Shown one piece after another: positions 43,718 through 54,171 of a DNA stretch of 64,000 bases; the stretch's first letter is position 1; every line of letters begins with the position of its first letter. The stretch is taken from NCBI GenBank assembly GCA_030068525.1, contig JASJOS010000026.1:1-64000 (forward strand). Reading direction: 5' to 3'. Under the pieces are notes generated by a model, which made no database searches, was not told the DNA's origin, and worked only from the letters and a program-made list of their open reading frames with translations. Made by a program: the position numbers and the translations under genes. Source of the stretch: Xanthocytophaga flava. GTDB taxonomy: Bacteria > Bacteroidota > Bacteroidia > Cytophagales > 172606-1.

Positions 43718-45070
43718 TTAATTACCGGGAACACCAAAGCTATAGTTGGCAGGCGAGTTTACAGGATAAAACCCTACATACTGAGTGGTGCCACAGGAAG
43801 GCAGCCAGTTAATGGTAAAGGTCTGATTGGCAAAAAAGCCAAGAATAGCATACGCGCCCAGTTGCTCATTGAGATATGCTCCATTTTCATCCGAGTTATA
43901 AAACTCCAGTGTGACCGTACCGTTCGGCTTTTTAGTAACAAAGAAATAGAAGGTGGCTTCAAAGTATTCCCGTGGCTCACTATCGGGTTTAGAGTAATAC
44001 AGCTTCAGGGCTACTTCCTCTTCCCCTATATACACAAGCTTAAAGGAGTAATCCAGGTTTAAGCCTACAGCATGGAGCCGGGCATTGTCATACGTATACC
44101 GGCTGACAAACGAAGCAGGTTCGTTCATCGTCGTCAGGTCAAACCGGATCGCCTTATTCTGTTTGTCCAGTCCCCAGATATCAAATACAGGTGGCAGCTC
44201 TTCGCCTTCGTTCTCTGGCGGGGCAATGGCTTGTATGGCCTCCTGTACTTTGGTTTGAAGCTGGTAAAAATCAATGTTATACGCCTCTCTGAAATATCGG
44301 ACAACCAGTTCTTCTTTCTTTCGAAGGATTTGCCTGGAGGCCGCCGTAGTCTGGCAATCCAGAATGCCTTCATATCCTTTTTTTCCTTCTACCAGCATCA
44401 TCGAAATCATTTCCACAAAATCCTCATCAGGAGACAACATGGCATACGAGGTAATAAATCCCTGTGCTCTTGCCTGACTGAGTGAAACAAATCCCCAGTT
44501 AGGCGTATATAGGCCGGTGGTTAATTCTTTGAATTCTCCGGGATATGAAATGTTCTGATGCAGGATGTGTGCAAACTCATGTTCAATGGTATGGATCATT
44601 TCCGTTACCGAGTAATGATCAGTCTTTACAAAATCATTCACCACATATAAAACAATCTTCCGGCCTCCTTCGGCTGTGCCCAGCGTAAAGGTGCCATCCG
44701 GGTTATAGCTGGCACTCCCGGTTAACACAAACTGCTTGGGGCAGTACTTTTTAATAAAGTTTTCACCGGCAATGCTTACATACGGATCAATCCAGACCTT
44801 TTTTACGACATCCATGACCGGCAACACTTTAGTGGGAGCGGGTGGAACCAAAATCTTACTAATAGGAGTTTCAGAGGCATCCCACCTGTACTTTACCTGA
44901 ATATTATAGGGTAGTGTAAACGAATTATACAACCAGGTATCCAGTTCGGTAGGAGGATTGGTTTGATCGTTGGTGACATAATCAGCTCTGGAAGGGTCAA
45001 GCTTATCTGCTTTATTGCAGGAAAGAATAAAAAGGAAGAGGACCAGGAAAATACTATTTCTATAACGCAT
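43718..45070 (-). CDS. Zinc-binding metallopeptidase lipoprotein (Peptidase_Mx1-like), 450 aa
   Basis: Lipoprotein signal ending ILSCNK (Cys18). The zinc site HEFAH is at residues 164-168, in MIHTIEHEFAHILHQ, with an acidic DEDFVEMIS segment near 217 as likely third ligand. This matches the putative zinc-binding metallopeptidase family regularly encoded with SusC/SusD and DUF4302 proteins. Likely surface-exposed, processing a peptide or glycoprotein ligand; substrate unknown. Confidence 0.85.
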   Translation of the reverse strand: MRYRNSIFLVLFLFILSCNKADKLDPSRADYVTNDQTNPPTELDTWLYNSFTLPYNIQVKYRWDASETPISKILVPPAPTKVLPVMDVVKKVWIDPYVSIAGENFIKKYCPKQFVLTGSASYNPDGTFTLGTAEGGRKIVLYVVNDFVKTDHYSVTEMIHTIEHEFAHILHQNISYPGEFKELTTGLYTPNWGFVSLSQARAQGFITSYAMLSPDEDFVEMISMMLVEGKKGYEGILDCQTTAASRQILRKKEELVVRYFREAYNIDFYQLQTKVQEAIQAIAPPENEGEELPPVFDIWGLDKQNKAIRFDLTTMNEPASFVSRYTYDNARLHAVGLNLDYSFKLVYIGEEEVALKLYYSKPDSEPREYFEATFYFFVTKKPNGTVTLEFYNSDENGAYLNEQLGAYAILGFFANQTFTINWLPSCGTTQYVGFYPVNSPANYSFGVPGN

Positions 45071-45100
45071 ACGTCAGGTGATTGAATTTTTTGAATGAAC

Positions 45101-46567
45101 TTATCTTGGATTGGGTTCTAAACCGCCTGAAGCGATGGCTTGTACAGGAAGCTGAATTATTCTTCTGGGATCCGTTGACGATAGCTCAAGGATTTGTCCA
45201 TCCGCAGTGGTGTGCCTGACCGGAAGCTTGTGTCGCAACACATCAAACCACCGCATTCCTTCGTGGAGGAATTCTACCCTGCGAAAATCCAGGATACCCG
45301 CTACAATAGCTTGCTGGTTTACATTTTTCTGATAGTAATTGTATAGCTTATTGAACGTTACATTATGTACCGCAGGATCATAATTGGTAACTCTTGTACT
45401 GACCCATATATTGATGTCGGCCAGTGATTCATTGAAATGAAAGAGCATGGCATGGGCTTCAGCCCGGTTGAACAACACCTCTTCGGCAGAAATAAGGGGA
45501 AGCATCGTATAAATGAAGCCTGTGTTGGCATTGGTGCCCACTCTGACAAAGTGTTCCCTGAATTTATTAATAATATAGGCTTGAGAAGAAGAGCGCAAAA
45601 CAGAATAGGAATACATGCCCACCATACTTTGTGTGTTGAATATTTCCCGGTATCTCTGAAGGCCTGTAGAATATCTGTTTCCCAGGAAGGATCGTGCCCA
45701 GTTAGAAGCTGTCTCACACAATAGAAGATTTGCCTTTTCACTGGATTTGGTATAGTTGAGGGACAGCTCCTGGGCTGAGTATCCTCTATAGGTTGAATTC
45801 CACGGTCTTAATAGTGTTTTGATATCCTGTTGTATGAATACCTGATTGGCATGCTCAATAACTTTCGTATACTCCTTTTTGAACAGATAAAACCGGGAAG
45901 CAAACGCGTGGGAAGCGGCCTTTGTAAAATGATATTTCGGTACACCCGAGCTTGATCCGCCGTTTGTCTGATAGGCCTGATCATTAATCAACGGTAATCC
46001 ATCCAGCAGATCTCTTTCGATCCGGTTATATACCTCCTTTACGCTGGCTCTCTTATAGGTTTTAAAAGATACCGTTTCAGGCTCTGTTACATACGGGATG
46101 CCTGGGTTGGTTGAGGCCGTAGCAGAATCATAGGTCTGAGCAAACAAATTCACCAGCATAAAATGAGAATAGGCCCTTGCCACTAAGGCTTCTCCCTTTA
46201 ATGCCTGCATAGCCATAGAATCCGGAGCCGTCCGGATGGCACGTAGCGCATGGTTAGATGCCGCAATAGCTGCATAACAGGCATTCCAGTAATATTCCGG
46301 AGAATCCTGATCTGTTGTCGAGTGATCGCGCCAGAAGTACGCGTCTGCATTGATGGGTTGTATCTGGCCCTGAGGGTTGTCCTCCGCATTGTCAGACATA
46401 GCCTCACAAAAGGCAGCATAGTTTGCTTCCGGATAGGCTGTCACCAGCAGTTCTGCTATTTTCTCTTTTGAATCCAGGTTAGCCCGGTTGTCGGGTTCTT
46501 TCGAAAGAAAATCTTCGCAACCCGTCAGAAGAAGTAGAGTAAAAATAAATCCTAAATATCGTTGCAT
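45101..46567 (-). CDS. SusD/RagB-family nutrient-binding lipoprotein, 488 aa
   Basis: Surface lipoprotein that captures nutrients for its SusC partner. Signal and lipobox LLLLTGCEDFLSKEP at residues ~10-24. TPR-like helices carry GEALVARAYSHFMLVNLFAQ, and the C-terminal SusD region has AGILDFRRVEFLHEGMRWFD and RRIIQLP. Length is normal for the family. It directly follows SusC in the same direction. Confidence 0.92.
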   Translation of the reverse strand: MQRYLGFIFTLLLLTGCEDFLSKEPDNRANLDSKEKIAELLVTAYPEANYAAFCEAMSDNAEDNPQGQIQPINADAYFWRDHSTTDQDSPEYYWNACYAAIAASNHALRAIRTAPDSMAMQALKGEALVARAYSHFMLVNLFAQTYDSATASTNPGIPYVTEPETVSFKTYKRASVKEVYNRIERDLLDGLPLINDQAYQTNGGSSSGVPKYHFTKAASHAFASRFYLFKKEYTKVIEHANQVFIQQDIKTLLRPWNSTYRGYSAQELSLNYTKSSEKANLLLCETASNWARSFLGNRYSTGLQRYREIFNTQSMVGMYSYSVLRSSSQAYIINKFREHFVRVGTNANTGFIYTMLPLISAEEVLFNRAEAHAMLFHFNESLADINIWVSTRVTNYDPAVHNVTFNKLYNYYQKNVNQQAIVAGILDFRRVEFLHEGMRWFDVLRHKLPVRHTTADGQILELSSTDPRRIIQLPVQAIASGGLEPNPR

Positions 46568-46704
46568 GAGATATATTGTTGCATGGTATGTGAACTATAC
46601 GATGTACAGGAAGCTTGCATGGACATCTGTATCTGCCCTTTGCTTTGTTGTACAGGTTTACTTTTTAATGTCATTTCGTGTGCACTATCTTGTCCGGATA
46701 CTGA

Positions 46705-49700
46705 TTAAAAACTCAATTTAAGTGTAGCGGTTATTTGTTTGGCTACTGGCAGGGCTACCCCACCCGAGGCAAAGAATTCAGGGTCTTGTCCATATAGTTT
46801 TTTGTCCGAATAGAGAAGCAACAAATTGGTTCCGGTTATTCCCAAGGAAGCATTTTTTATAGAAAATCCCCGCAGTAACCGCTCTGGAAGCGTATACATC
46901 AGCGACACCGTACGTAATCGGATAAAGGTACCATCCGCTGTTCGTGCGGTGGAATAGTTATAGGTATTGTAAGGATAAACCGCGCCAAGTTGTTGTAATG
47001 TAACCGCATCCAGAATAGAAGGAATAGGAGTAACCTGCTCATCACCCGGTACCAGCCACCGGTCGTTGAATTCCTTTGGTGTAGCATCCAGATCTGTATA
47101 GTAGCTTTTAAAAGCCGGATTAAGCCGGATCTTATTGCCGGTTTGGTAAGCCAGGAATACGTTTAACGTCAGGTTTTTATAGGTAAAGATGTTTGAAAAC
47201 CCTCCCGTAATGGGTGGATCAATGGGTCCTTCGTATTTCAGGTATTGGGTAGACGTGCTTTGCAGATACACATTCGAACTTTTTTCTCCGGTATGATCCG
47301 TAAATAGCGGAATGCCGGAGTTGGGATCTAATCCTTTAAAATCCACTGAGAACAAACTTCTGACCGGATATCCCTCTTTGGCTCCTCCATCCGGAAAGAC
47401 CAGGTCGATGATCCGGGGTTGATTTTTAAGGTCGGTAATCTTATTCTTATTCTGACTGAAAATAAACGTACTGTTCCAGCTCCAGTGGCTTCCCTTCAGT
47501 ACCGTGCCACCTACAGACAGATCCACCCCATGCGATTTCATATCGGCATAATTGACTGCCTTATACGCTTCTCCACCTATGCCGGATGTTTTGATGACAC
47601 CAATCAGATCAAATTGTCTTCTCCTGTAATAATCGGCAGTGATAGTAAGCCTGTTGAAGAGTCCAAGATTCAGACCTATATTCGTTTCATATTGTTTTTC
47701 CCAGGTAAGGTCCGAATTCTCCAGACTTTCAATCCCAATCTGGGATTCGGTTTCGTTCAGGTAAGGTCTCCGGGTGGTGCCACTTCGGTAAACCACCGAA
47801 GAGTTGGTCGCATTCCCGGCATTTGCCGTAAGGCCATAGCCCGCTTTCAGGGTCAGCACGTTGATCGCCGTAAGGTCATGCAGGAAATCTTCTGTATCCA
47901 GATTCCATGCCCCACTGATATTCCACGTAGGCAGCCACCGTGCGTTTTTAGAGGCCCCTAGTTTGTTGGAGCCATCCATCCGGATTGTTCCGTTTGCAAT
48001 GTATTTTTCTTTAAATGAGTAGGTGCCACCAGCATAAAAACTCGCATACCGATCGTAGGTATTACTCATACCGTAGTAGTTGAAGTTTCCCTCCAGAAGC
48101 TGTTTAATGGCCAGATAATCGGTATAGGCAACGCCGCCTTTTCCATACTGATAGCCATAGCCGTTATTAAAGGAATTCTGCCGGTCCACTTGCCGGATCT
48201 CCTGACCTGCCACCATGTTTATCGTATGAAGGGTGTTAAAAACATAGCTCCAGCTGAATTGATTTTTAAAATAATAGCTAACCATCTGATCATCAGTCCG
48301 GTTGTAAAAACCTCCTTGAGGAAGTACAATGACAGGGTCCAGATTGGGATAATCCGGGTTGTAGTATAAAAACTTATTGCCGATACGGATCGATTGCGAA
48401 CCGTTTGCCCGGTAGGCTTCGGCCATATTGGAATTTTCCTCCACCTTATGTTCTGTCGTGTTTTTAACATAGCGGACTGCTCCTAAAAAATCGTATTTCA
48501 CTCCTTTGCCCAGTTTGTATCCGAGTTCACCCTGTATCCGCATGTCCAGCTGGTTGAGGTCAATGTAATTCTGATTGATCTCATTGATAATGTTGAAAGG
48601 TGCGTAGTTGCGGGTAAAATATTCCAGTTGGCCTTTCTGATTGTACGGGGTAAGGACACGACTGGTGTTGATGGCATAGCTAAACGGGTTAATGTCAAAG
48701 TCCCGGTCGTAGCTGCCTTCAACCATGTTGGCCAGTCGGGTAACCGTACCTGGTGCATGCTGGTCACGTACAGATCCGGACGTAATAATGCCAATAGTGA
48801 GCTTGTCATTTAGTTTGAACACGCCCCGGGCATTGGCCGTGTATCGTTTTACCTTGTCGGCGATGGTCCAGCCTTTGTCATCGTAATAACTTCCCGAAAA
48901 ATAAAATTGGGCGGCTTCGGTTCCGGACGAAAACCCTAAGGAGTGTTCCTGTACAAATGAATTCTTGAACAACACATCAAACCAGTCTGTATTAGCCAAT
49001 GCGTATCGTTGGAGGAATTTTCGTCTGGAGGCATCGTCGTTAATCAGTTCGTACTCTCCGGTGGTTTCGTCATAATTCTGGTTGATGATGTCATACATTT
49101 TTTTGTATACCCCACCATTGGGAATTTTAGAAAGATCGGAGTGATTGAGCAGACCTTTACGTTCCATCTCTGCATAGACCGACATCTGGTCTACCGAGTT
49201 CATGATGTTGAAACTGTTATAGGTAGGTTTCAGATACGTGGAAAAATTTCCGGTATAGGTAAACTGAGGTTTGCCGGTCTGACCTTTTTTGGTTTTGATG
49301 ACAATTACCCCATCTTTAGCCCTGGCCCCGTATAGGGCAGTGGCGGAGGCATCTTTCAGAATACTGATACTTTCGATATCATCTGAATTTAAACCCGCCA
49401 CGGAGGAGCCAATCAAGGTGCTTGCATCACCGGTAGTCAGCTGTTCGGTGGATACGTTCACTACATCTTCCAGAATGACCCCGTCAATAACCCACAAGGG
49501 CTTATTATCGCCATTAATGGACGTGGCCCCTCTGACTCGTATTTTGGGGGCTGCACCAAATGTTCCTGACACATTCTGTACCGAAACCCCTGCTGCCCGT
49601 CCCTGTAGCATTCTGCCTACATCCGTTGTGCCGGCTGTCTTTACCTCCGCTCCATCAAGCTTGACTACCGATCCGGTGAAAAGTCTTTTTTCAATATCCT

Positions 49701-50358
49701 GGTAGCCAGTAGAGACCACAGTAACCTCATTTAACAGGGTCGTAGTGGCTTCCAGGGCAATATCAATTTTGGTTTTATTGCCAATCAGTACTTCCTGAGT
49801 ATTGTATCCGATAAATGAAAACACAAGCGTCTGGCCTGTCTCAGCTTCAATGGTATATTCTCCGTTGGCATTGGTCGTAGTTCCTTTGGGTTGTCCCTTG
49901 ATGGAGACGGTCACAGCGGGTAATGGTTGTTTGTCGCTTGCACCGGTGACCACGCCTTTTATCGTAACCTTTTCCAGCGAACTTTTGGGGGTAATCAAGC
50001 TTTTGGGGGCAATCACAATCAGCTTGCCGTCCATAAACTTGTACGAAAGGTTGGTGGGTGTCAACAGGATTTCCAGTACGTTTTTGATGGATTCATTTTG
50101 TACCTGAATGGAGATGGGCTTATCCAGGTCTGCAAAGGAATCGTTATAGAAAAACGAGTAGCCGCTTTTCTTTTCCACCTGAAGGAGTGCTTGCCGAAGC
50201 GGCACATTTTTCAGCTCCATCGTAAGTGTTTGCGTCTTGGCAGGCGAGGCAAGAAGGATTCCCAAAGGGGTCAGCAAAAAGAACCAGAGTTTCATAAATA
50301 CGCGTAGTTTTTGCAATACTGACCAGGCCGACGCTTGGTCGTATTTTATTTTTTTCAT
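46705..50358 (-). CDS. SusC/RagA-family TonB-dependent outer-membrane transporter, 1217 aa
   Basis: The start at 50358 (MKKIKYDQASAWSVLQKLRV) gives a sensible signal region; an open frame continues to 50457. After the signal come an STN domain (LRQALLQVEKKSGYSFFYND), a carboxypeptidase-like beta-sandwich (GVVTGASDKQPLPAVTVSIK), a TonB plug (VKTAGTTDVGRMLQGRAAGV) and a 22-strand barrel ending KQITATLKLSF. The STN domain shows it takes part in trans-envelope signalling with the FecR anti-sigma factor encoded upstream. Imports a ligand with SusD. Confidence 0.92.
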   Translation of the reverse strand: MKKIKYDQASAWSVLQKLRVFMKLWFFLLTPLGILLASPAKTQTLTMELKNVPLRQALLQVEKKSGYSFFYNDSFADLDKPISIQVQNESIKNVLEILLTPTNLSYKFMDGKLIVIAPKSLITPKSSLEKVTIKGVVTGASDKQPLPAVTVSIKGQPKGTTTNANGEYTIEAETGQTLVFSFIGYNTQEVLIGNKTKIDIALEATTTLLNEVTVVSTGYQDIEKRLFTGSVVKLDGAEVKTAGTTDVGRMLQGRAAGVSVQNVSGTFGAAPKIRVRGATSINGDNKPLWVIDGVILEDVVNVSTEQLTTGDASTLIGSSVAGLNSDDIESISILKDASATALYGARAKDGVIVIKTKKGQTGKPQFTYTGNFSTYLKPTYNSFNIMNSVDQMSVYAEMERKGLLNHSDLSKIPNGGVYKKMYDIINQNYDETTGEYELINDDASRRKFLQRYALANTDWFDVLFKNSFVQEHSLGFSSGTEAAQFYFSGSYYDDKGWTIADKVKRYTANARGVFKLNDKLTIGIITSGSVRDQHAPGTVTRLANMVEGSYDRDFDINPFSYAINTSRVLTPYNQKGQLEYFTRNYAPFNIINEINQNYIDLNQLDMRIQGELGYKLGKGVKYDFLGAVRYVKNTTEHKVEENSNMAEAYRANGSQSIRIGNKFLYYNPDYPNLDPVIVLPQGGFYNRTDDQMVSYYFKNQFSWSYVFNTLHTINMVAGQEIRQVDRQNSFNNGYGYQYGKGGVAYTDYLAIKQLLEGNFNYYGMSNTYDRYASFYAGGTYSFKEKYIANGTIRMDGSNKLGASKNARWLPTWNISGAWNLDTEDFLHDLTAINVLTLKAGYGLTANAGNATNSSVVYRSGTTRRPYLNETESQIGIESLENSDLTWEKQYETNIGLNLGLFNRLTITADYYRRRQFDLIGVIKTSGIGGEAYKAVNYADMKSHGVDLSVGGTVLKGSHWSWNSTFIFSQNKNKITDLKNQPRIIDLVFPDGGAKEGYPVRSLFSVDFKGLDPNSGIPLFTDHTGEKSSNVYLQSTSTQYLKYEGPIDPPITGGFSNIFTYKNLTLNVFLAYQTGNKIRLNPAFKSYYTDLDATPKEFNDRWLVPGDEQVTPIPSILDAVTLQQLGAVYPYNTYNYSTARTADGTFIRLRTVSLMYTLPERLLRGFSIKNASLGITGTNLLLLYSDKKLYGQDPEFFASGGVALPVAKQITATLKLSF

Positions 50359-50535
50359 ATTTTTAGGAGGATGGGTTAAACAATAGGAATTCTGTTCTTG
50401 CTGTGTGCAAGAGGCAGACTGTTTACAGTCCATTTGGCTCAGAAGATGTTGCCCCATCTTTTGAGCCTTTGTTTTTTAGTAAAGTGTCAGATAGTCAGAA
50501 AGTAAGCTTTGATCATCGGCATTGAGTTTAGGTAA

Positions 50536-51609
50536 TTACTTGGTTTGCACATTTTCCAGCGAACGATACTTGGATCGGGTAGACGTATTTTCTTTGAGGG
50601 TTACGGTTTTTTCCTGAATCACAAAATCAATCGGAGAAGTTAAGGCCATGGCTTTCAATACCTGCTCCAGACTTAGCTGTTTAATTCTTCCACTAAACCG
50701 GTACTGCTTGAGCTGTTCTGTTTCAAAAATGATCTTTACATCATGCAGCCTTTCAATCTTTCGGGCCAGCTCATCCAGTGATTCACCCCGTACAGCCAGC
50801 CATCCGTCTTTCCAGCCGGTTTCGACTTCTGTGTCGATTTGCGTTTGAAGTTCGCCGGCAGGTAAGCCCATGCGTAGTTTGTCTTTCCATAGGGCCAGCT
50901 TTTCCCCTGGTTTCAACAGATATTCTTTCGCCGCACTTGCCTTAGGCTTTACTTTCAGGGAGCCTCTGACCAGTGTGGTAACCACCTTTTGATCATCACT
51001 ATAGGCCTTTACATTGAAGGCGGTACCCAAGACGGTAATATCCTGAGCCTGTGTATGTACCTGAAAGGCAACTTCTCTTTTGATTACATCGAAAAAGGCT
51101 TCTCCCTCCAGGTTTATATTGCGGTTGGTGATGCCATAATTTTTAGTAAAGGATATCTTGCTGCCTGCATTCAACCACACCTTTGAGTGATCGGGTAAGG
51201 TGACTACTGAGGTTGATCCGGTTGGTGCTTCAATCGTAGTCAATACATCCTCTGCTCCCGATTGCGATTGGGTATTTCCTATCCATTGCCAAAGCAAAAA
51301 AGAAGAAACCAGTGTAAGCACAATCATGGCTGCATAGCGTACGAAGGCAGGGACTGAAAACTTTCTTTGCGGTTTTTCTTTTTCTTTCACCCGATTCCAA
51401 ACCGCATCCCATCCGTCTGCAATGTCAATCTGCTGATAGGGCAGGGTTTCGAAGGTGTGCCAGTGTTTGCGAAGCCTGGCAAACTCTTCCTGAAACTGGG
51501 CATCGTCTTTCAACGCCTCCCATTCCGGTTGGTCTTCTTGGTCTAAACCGCTGGTCAGGTATTTGGCTGCCAGATACCACTTCTGTTCTTGTTCGTTTTC
51601 TTGCATCAA
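50536..51609 (-). CDS. fecR: FecR-family anti-sigma factor, 357 aa
   Basis: Inner-membrane regulator that relays the SusC signal to its ECF sigma factor. A cytosolic N-terminal part (1-85) is followed by one membrane helix (about 88-107, RYAAMIVLTLVSSFLLWQWI). Then comes the FecR domain (STSVVTLPDHSKVWLNAGSK ... GEAFFDV, VLGTAFNVKAY) and a C-terminal DUF4974 (SLDELARKIERLHDVKIIFE). Here it sits directly before SusC, but its sigma gene is separated from it by the T9SS gene. Confidence 0.9.
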   Translation of the reverse strand: MMQENEQEQKWYLAAKYLTSGLDQEDQPEWEALKDDAQFQEEFARLRKHWHTFETLPYQQIDIADGWDAVWNRVKEKEKPQRKFSVPAFVRYAAMIVLTLVSSFLLWQWIGNTQSQSGAEDVLTTIEAPTGSTSVVTLPDHSKVWLNAGSKISFTKNYGITNRNINLEGEAFFDVIKREVAFQVHTQAQDITVLGTAFNVKAYSDDQKVVTTLVRGSLKVKPKASAAKEYLLKPGEKLALWKDKLRMGLPAGELQTQIDTEVETGWKDGWLAVRGESLDELARKIERLHDVKIIFETEQLKQYRFSGRIKQLSLEQVLKAMALTSPIDFVIQEKTVTLKENTSTRSKYRSLENVQTK

Positions 51610-51636
51610 TCTGTTTGTTATCAGACTATAATCTTG

Positions 51637-53424
51637 TTAGCGGGTTATAATCAGCTTTCGGCTTGCGTGAATGGAATCTCCTTTGATATGCAAAATGTAG
51701 GTGCCGGCAGGCAAGTCTGAAGTGTCTATCGGTACGATGTGTTTGACTCCTGGCGCATACGTATTTTCCTTACTAGTCCAAACCGATGCCCCTACCAGAT
51801 TTACGACCTCAAAACTGATTTTGGAAGGTTGTTTTACGTCAAAATCGATATAGGTTTTACCATGCGATGGATTGGGATAAGGAGCAGAAAGTGTACCCCA
51901 GTTGTAATGCGAATCATCTGTTCCCAGTGGAGCATTGGTAAAGTTGAAATCCAATACCACTATACCAGACGGCCCATTCGGATCATTGGGGGTACCTGCA
52001 CCGGTTACCCGGATATAAAACTCCTGGCCTGCTTTGACTTCGTAACCGACGATTTTAGATTGCAGCTGTTCCTGTGAAATATTATCGTTGCAGGCAAACT
52101 GATCAAAATTCTTATCCAGAATCAATAAGATGGTATTAAAATCAGTCTCCGAAAGATCAACTGTCATATAGCCATCAGAGGGAGCTTTAAAATACCACCA
52201 GATGGAATTGGACACATCAAAATACCCTTCCGGTGCACAATAGGCTAAGCTTTCGAAAGCAGGTTCCGGTTGAGCCCGCGTATTGTACGAACCATATCTG
52301 CCCCCAACAGGTAACAGTTCTATGGCATGCTGGATGCTGTCATTTGCAGGCGACGACTCTACGATAGGCCTTGCCACCGTTTTTTCAGGGGGCGTAAGGA
52401 CATGTTGCTGGCCATTAACCTCTACCTTTGTAAAGACAACGCTTGCATCCTCATAAGGATAGTTGGGAGCATACGCCGGATTGATCTTGTAGAACAGCCA
52501 GAAATAGTTGTCTCCCACAGGTAACTGCTTATTGCCTTTGATCTCAAATATACTGTCAGGTGTAGCAACGGTTCCAAAAAGCTCCCCCTGGATACTGTTT
52601 TCCTCATCAATGGTGCTAATAAACGAATCCTGCCCAGTAGAATATAAAGAGGCACTGGTGATCTGGGCAGGATCAATCGTGCCTATTTTAGCGAATGTCA
52701 GGGAGGTAAGGTTGGCCAGATCGTAATCTCCAACAATGGTTAGTTTAATCCCAACAATCACGCCTGTTCCTACATATTTTAAGGGAAGTACATCCGTGGT
52801 CTGACTATAGATTTCGTGCTGATAAAAGTCGGCCTGTTGTTTAGGGCGGACCCAGACATTGTCCAGGTACCAGTCATCTACATTATGCCAGTCTGCGGAG
52901 CTGTTTTCATGAACAAAAGCTATGTAAATGGGCTTGTTGTAGTATCCTTTCAAGTCAAGGAATAAAGTTTCTTCATATCCCGGAAATTCCTCTTCTGTAT
53001 AACTGGCCAGTGTATCTGTAAAATCTCCCGGTGCATTGGATTTTGTGGATAGCAATACATGATATTTTGATCCGAAAACGGTGTCAACAAATACCTGAGA
53101 AGCGTCAAAGATGAGGAAATCTCCGTTTTTAGGAGTGATTTTAGGAGTAATGAGCCAATCTTCATCAATATCGCCTGCCAGCGCATCATCTCCCCAGTTA
53201 CTCCAGGCTAATTTTGATCCGAACATGTCTTTGGTCGAGACCATCCAGTGACTATCCGGATTACTCCCTCCGGACTGATAATACGTCCATCCAGTAGGCA
53301 ATTCGCCTATTTTGGTATTGTCAAAGTTTTCATAAAAGGTAACGTTCTGAGCCTGAGCAGTTGAACAGAACAGGGATACAATACAAAGGGGAATTACTAA
53401 ATAGGCTAGGTAGAGTTTCGACAT
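51637..53424 (-). CDS. T9SS-exported choice-of-anchor J (cleaved-adhesin-like) protein, 595 aa
   Basis: Signal peptide 1-25 (ending TAQAQ). Residues ~26-195 form a cleaved-adhesin/choice-of-anchor J beta-jellyroll (FYENFDNTKIGELPTGWTYY, then DNVWVRPK). Middle beta-domains follow, including a PPC-like part near 400-490. From ~505 YPNPSHGKTYIDFDV starts a T9SS type A sorting domain ending RKLIITR. Surface or secreted adhesin or binding protein. It lies between sigma and FecR in the uptake locus, 27 bp before FecR. Confidence 0.85.
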   Translation of the reverse strand: MSKLYLAYLVIPLCIVSLFCSTAQAQNVTFYENFDNTKIGELPTGWTYYQSGGSNPDSHWMVSTKDMFGSKLAWSNWGDDALAGDIDEDWLITPKITPKNGDFLIFDASQVFVDTVFGSKYHVLLSTKSNAPGDFTDTLASYTEEEFPGYEETLFLDLKGYYNKPIYIAFVHENSSADWHNVDDWYLDNVWVRPKQQADFYQHEIYSQTTDVLPLKYVGTGVIVGIKLTIVGDYDLANLTSLTFAKIGTIDPAQITSASLYSTGQDSFISTIDEENSIQGELFGTVATPDSIFEIKGNKQLPVGDNYFWLFYKINPAYAPNYPYEDASVVFTKVEVNGQQHVLTPPEKTVARPIVESSPANDSIQHAIELLPVGGRYGSYNTRAQPEPAFESLAYCAPEGYFDVSNSIWWYFKAPSDGYMTVDLSETDFNTILLILDKNFDQFACNDNISQEQLQSKIVGYEVKAGQEFYIRVTGAGTPNDPNGPSGIVVLDFNFTNAPLGTDDSHYNWGTLSAPYPNPSHGKTYIDFDVKQPSKISFEVVNLVGASVWTSKENTYAPGVKHIVPIDTSDLPAGTYILHIKGDSIHASRKLIITR

Positions 53425-53554
53425 AGAATGGTAAGGCTTATGCTAGAATTTGCCATAAGACAGGAAACCGTTAGCCAACCCTTAAAAGAAGTTGAATTAT
53501 TTTTAAAAGATTTTTTGAAGAGGATGGAGGGCTTGCCTGCGATGGGTACGTTCT

Positions 53555-53804
53555 ACCCTTATCCTGTCCCATAACTTTTCTGGAAACAAAGAAAGTTTCT
53601 GGCGCGGGTGCCACCCGTGCCCATTTCTGCGTCCGCTTAATGCTTCAAGGTAAGAAAACCACTCAAGCTACCTCCTCTGTCCTTCTGGAAGAATCTCGTG
53701 GCAAGACCGGCGGCCTTGGGATTTGGAGAGTTTTTCTCTCTGAAAGTAAAAATGGCTCTATTTGTCACACGTGCCCCGCCGTGGCGGGAAGATTCTTCAT
53801 TTAT
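53555..53804 (+). repeat. MITE-like dispersed repeat, copy C
   Basis: Left terminal repeat CCCTTATCCTGTCCCATAAC at 53557. Then the inner block in flipped order, GTCCTTCTGGAAGAATCTCG followed by GGCAAGACCGGCGGCC and GGCTCTATTTGTCACACG. The right part of copy A is absent. It separates the sigma gene from the rest of the uptake locus. Confidence 0.65.
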
Positions 53805-53849
53805 CTATTGTCACTTACATTGCTCTTCCACTAGCTCCTTCATTTTTTG

Positions 53850-53990
53850 CTTGCCCCAAAAACAGGGCACCAAACGAGAGTTTGGTGAGCCAGATTTGTG
53901 CACGAGCAAAAAAGGGCACTTTTCTCCGAACCTCCCGCCCACAGGCCAAAGGCCAACCTCGCGGAGAAAAGATTGCCAACGTACCTACAC
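53850..53990 (+). repeat. Repeat R3, copy 2
   Basis: GCAAAAAAGGGCACTTTTCT, CCGCCCACAGGCCAAAGGCC and AACCTCGCGGAGAAAAGATT, the reverse complement of the copy at 42030. Preceded by CAAACGAGAGTTTGG, a small palindrome. Confidence 0.6.
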
Positions 53991-54171
53991 TACCATTCGT
54001 TATTTAAGTTGTCTTTACTCTCTTTGTGACATTTATTATCCTTTTTCAATGGCATTTTTTACTCAAAATTCGGGATGACTCATGTGTAGAGGATTTTCTG
54101 GGATAAGTAGGATCTTTCACCTGTAGCTAGAGAAATAAGTGCAGGTAAGCTGCTGACTGAGAGGAGATTAT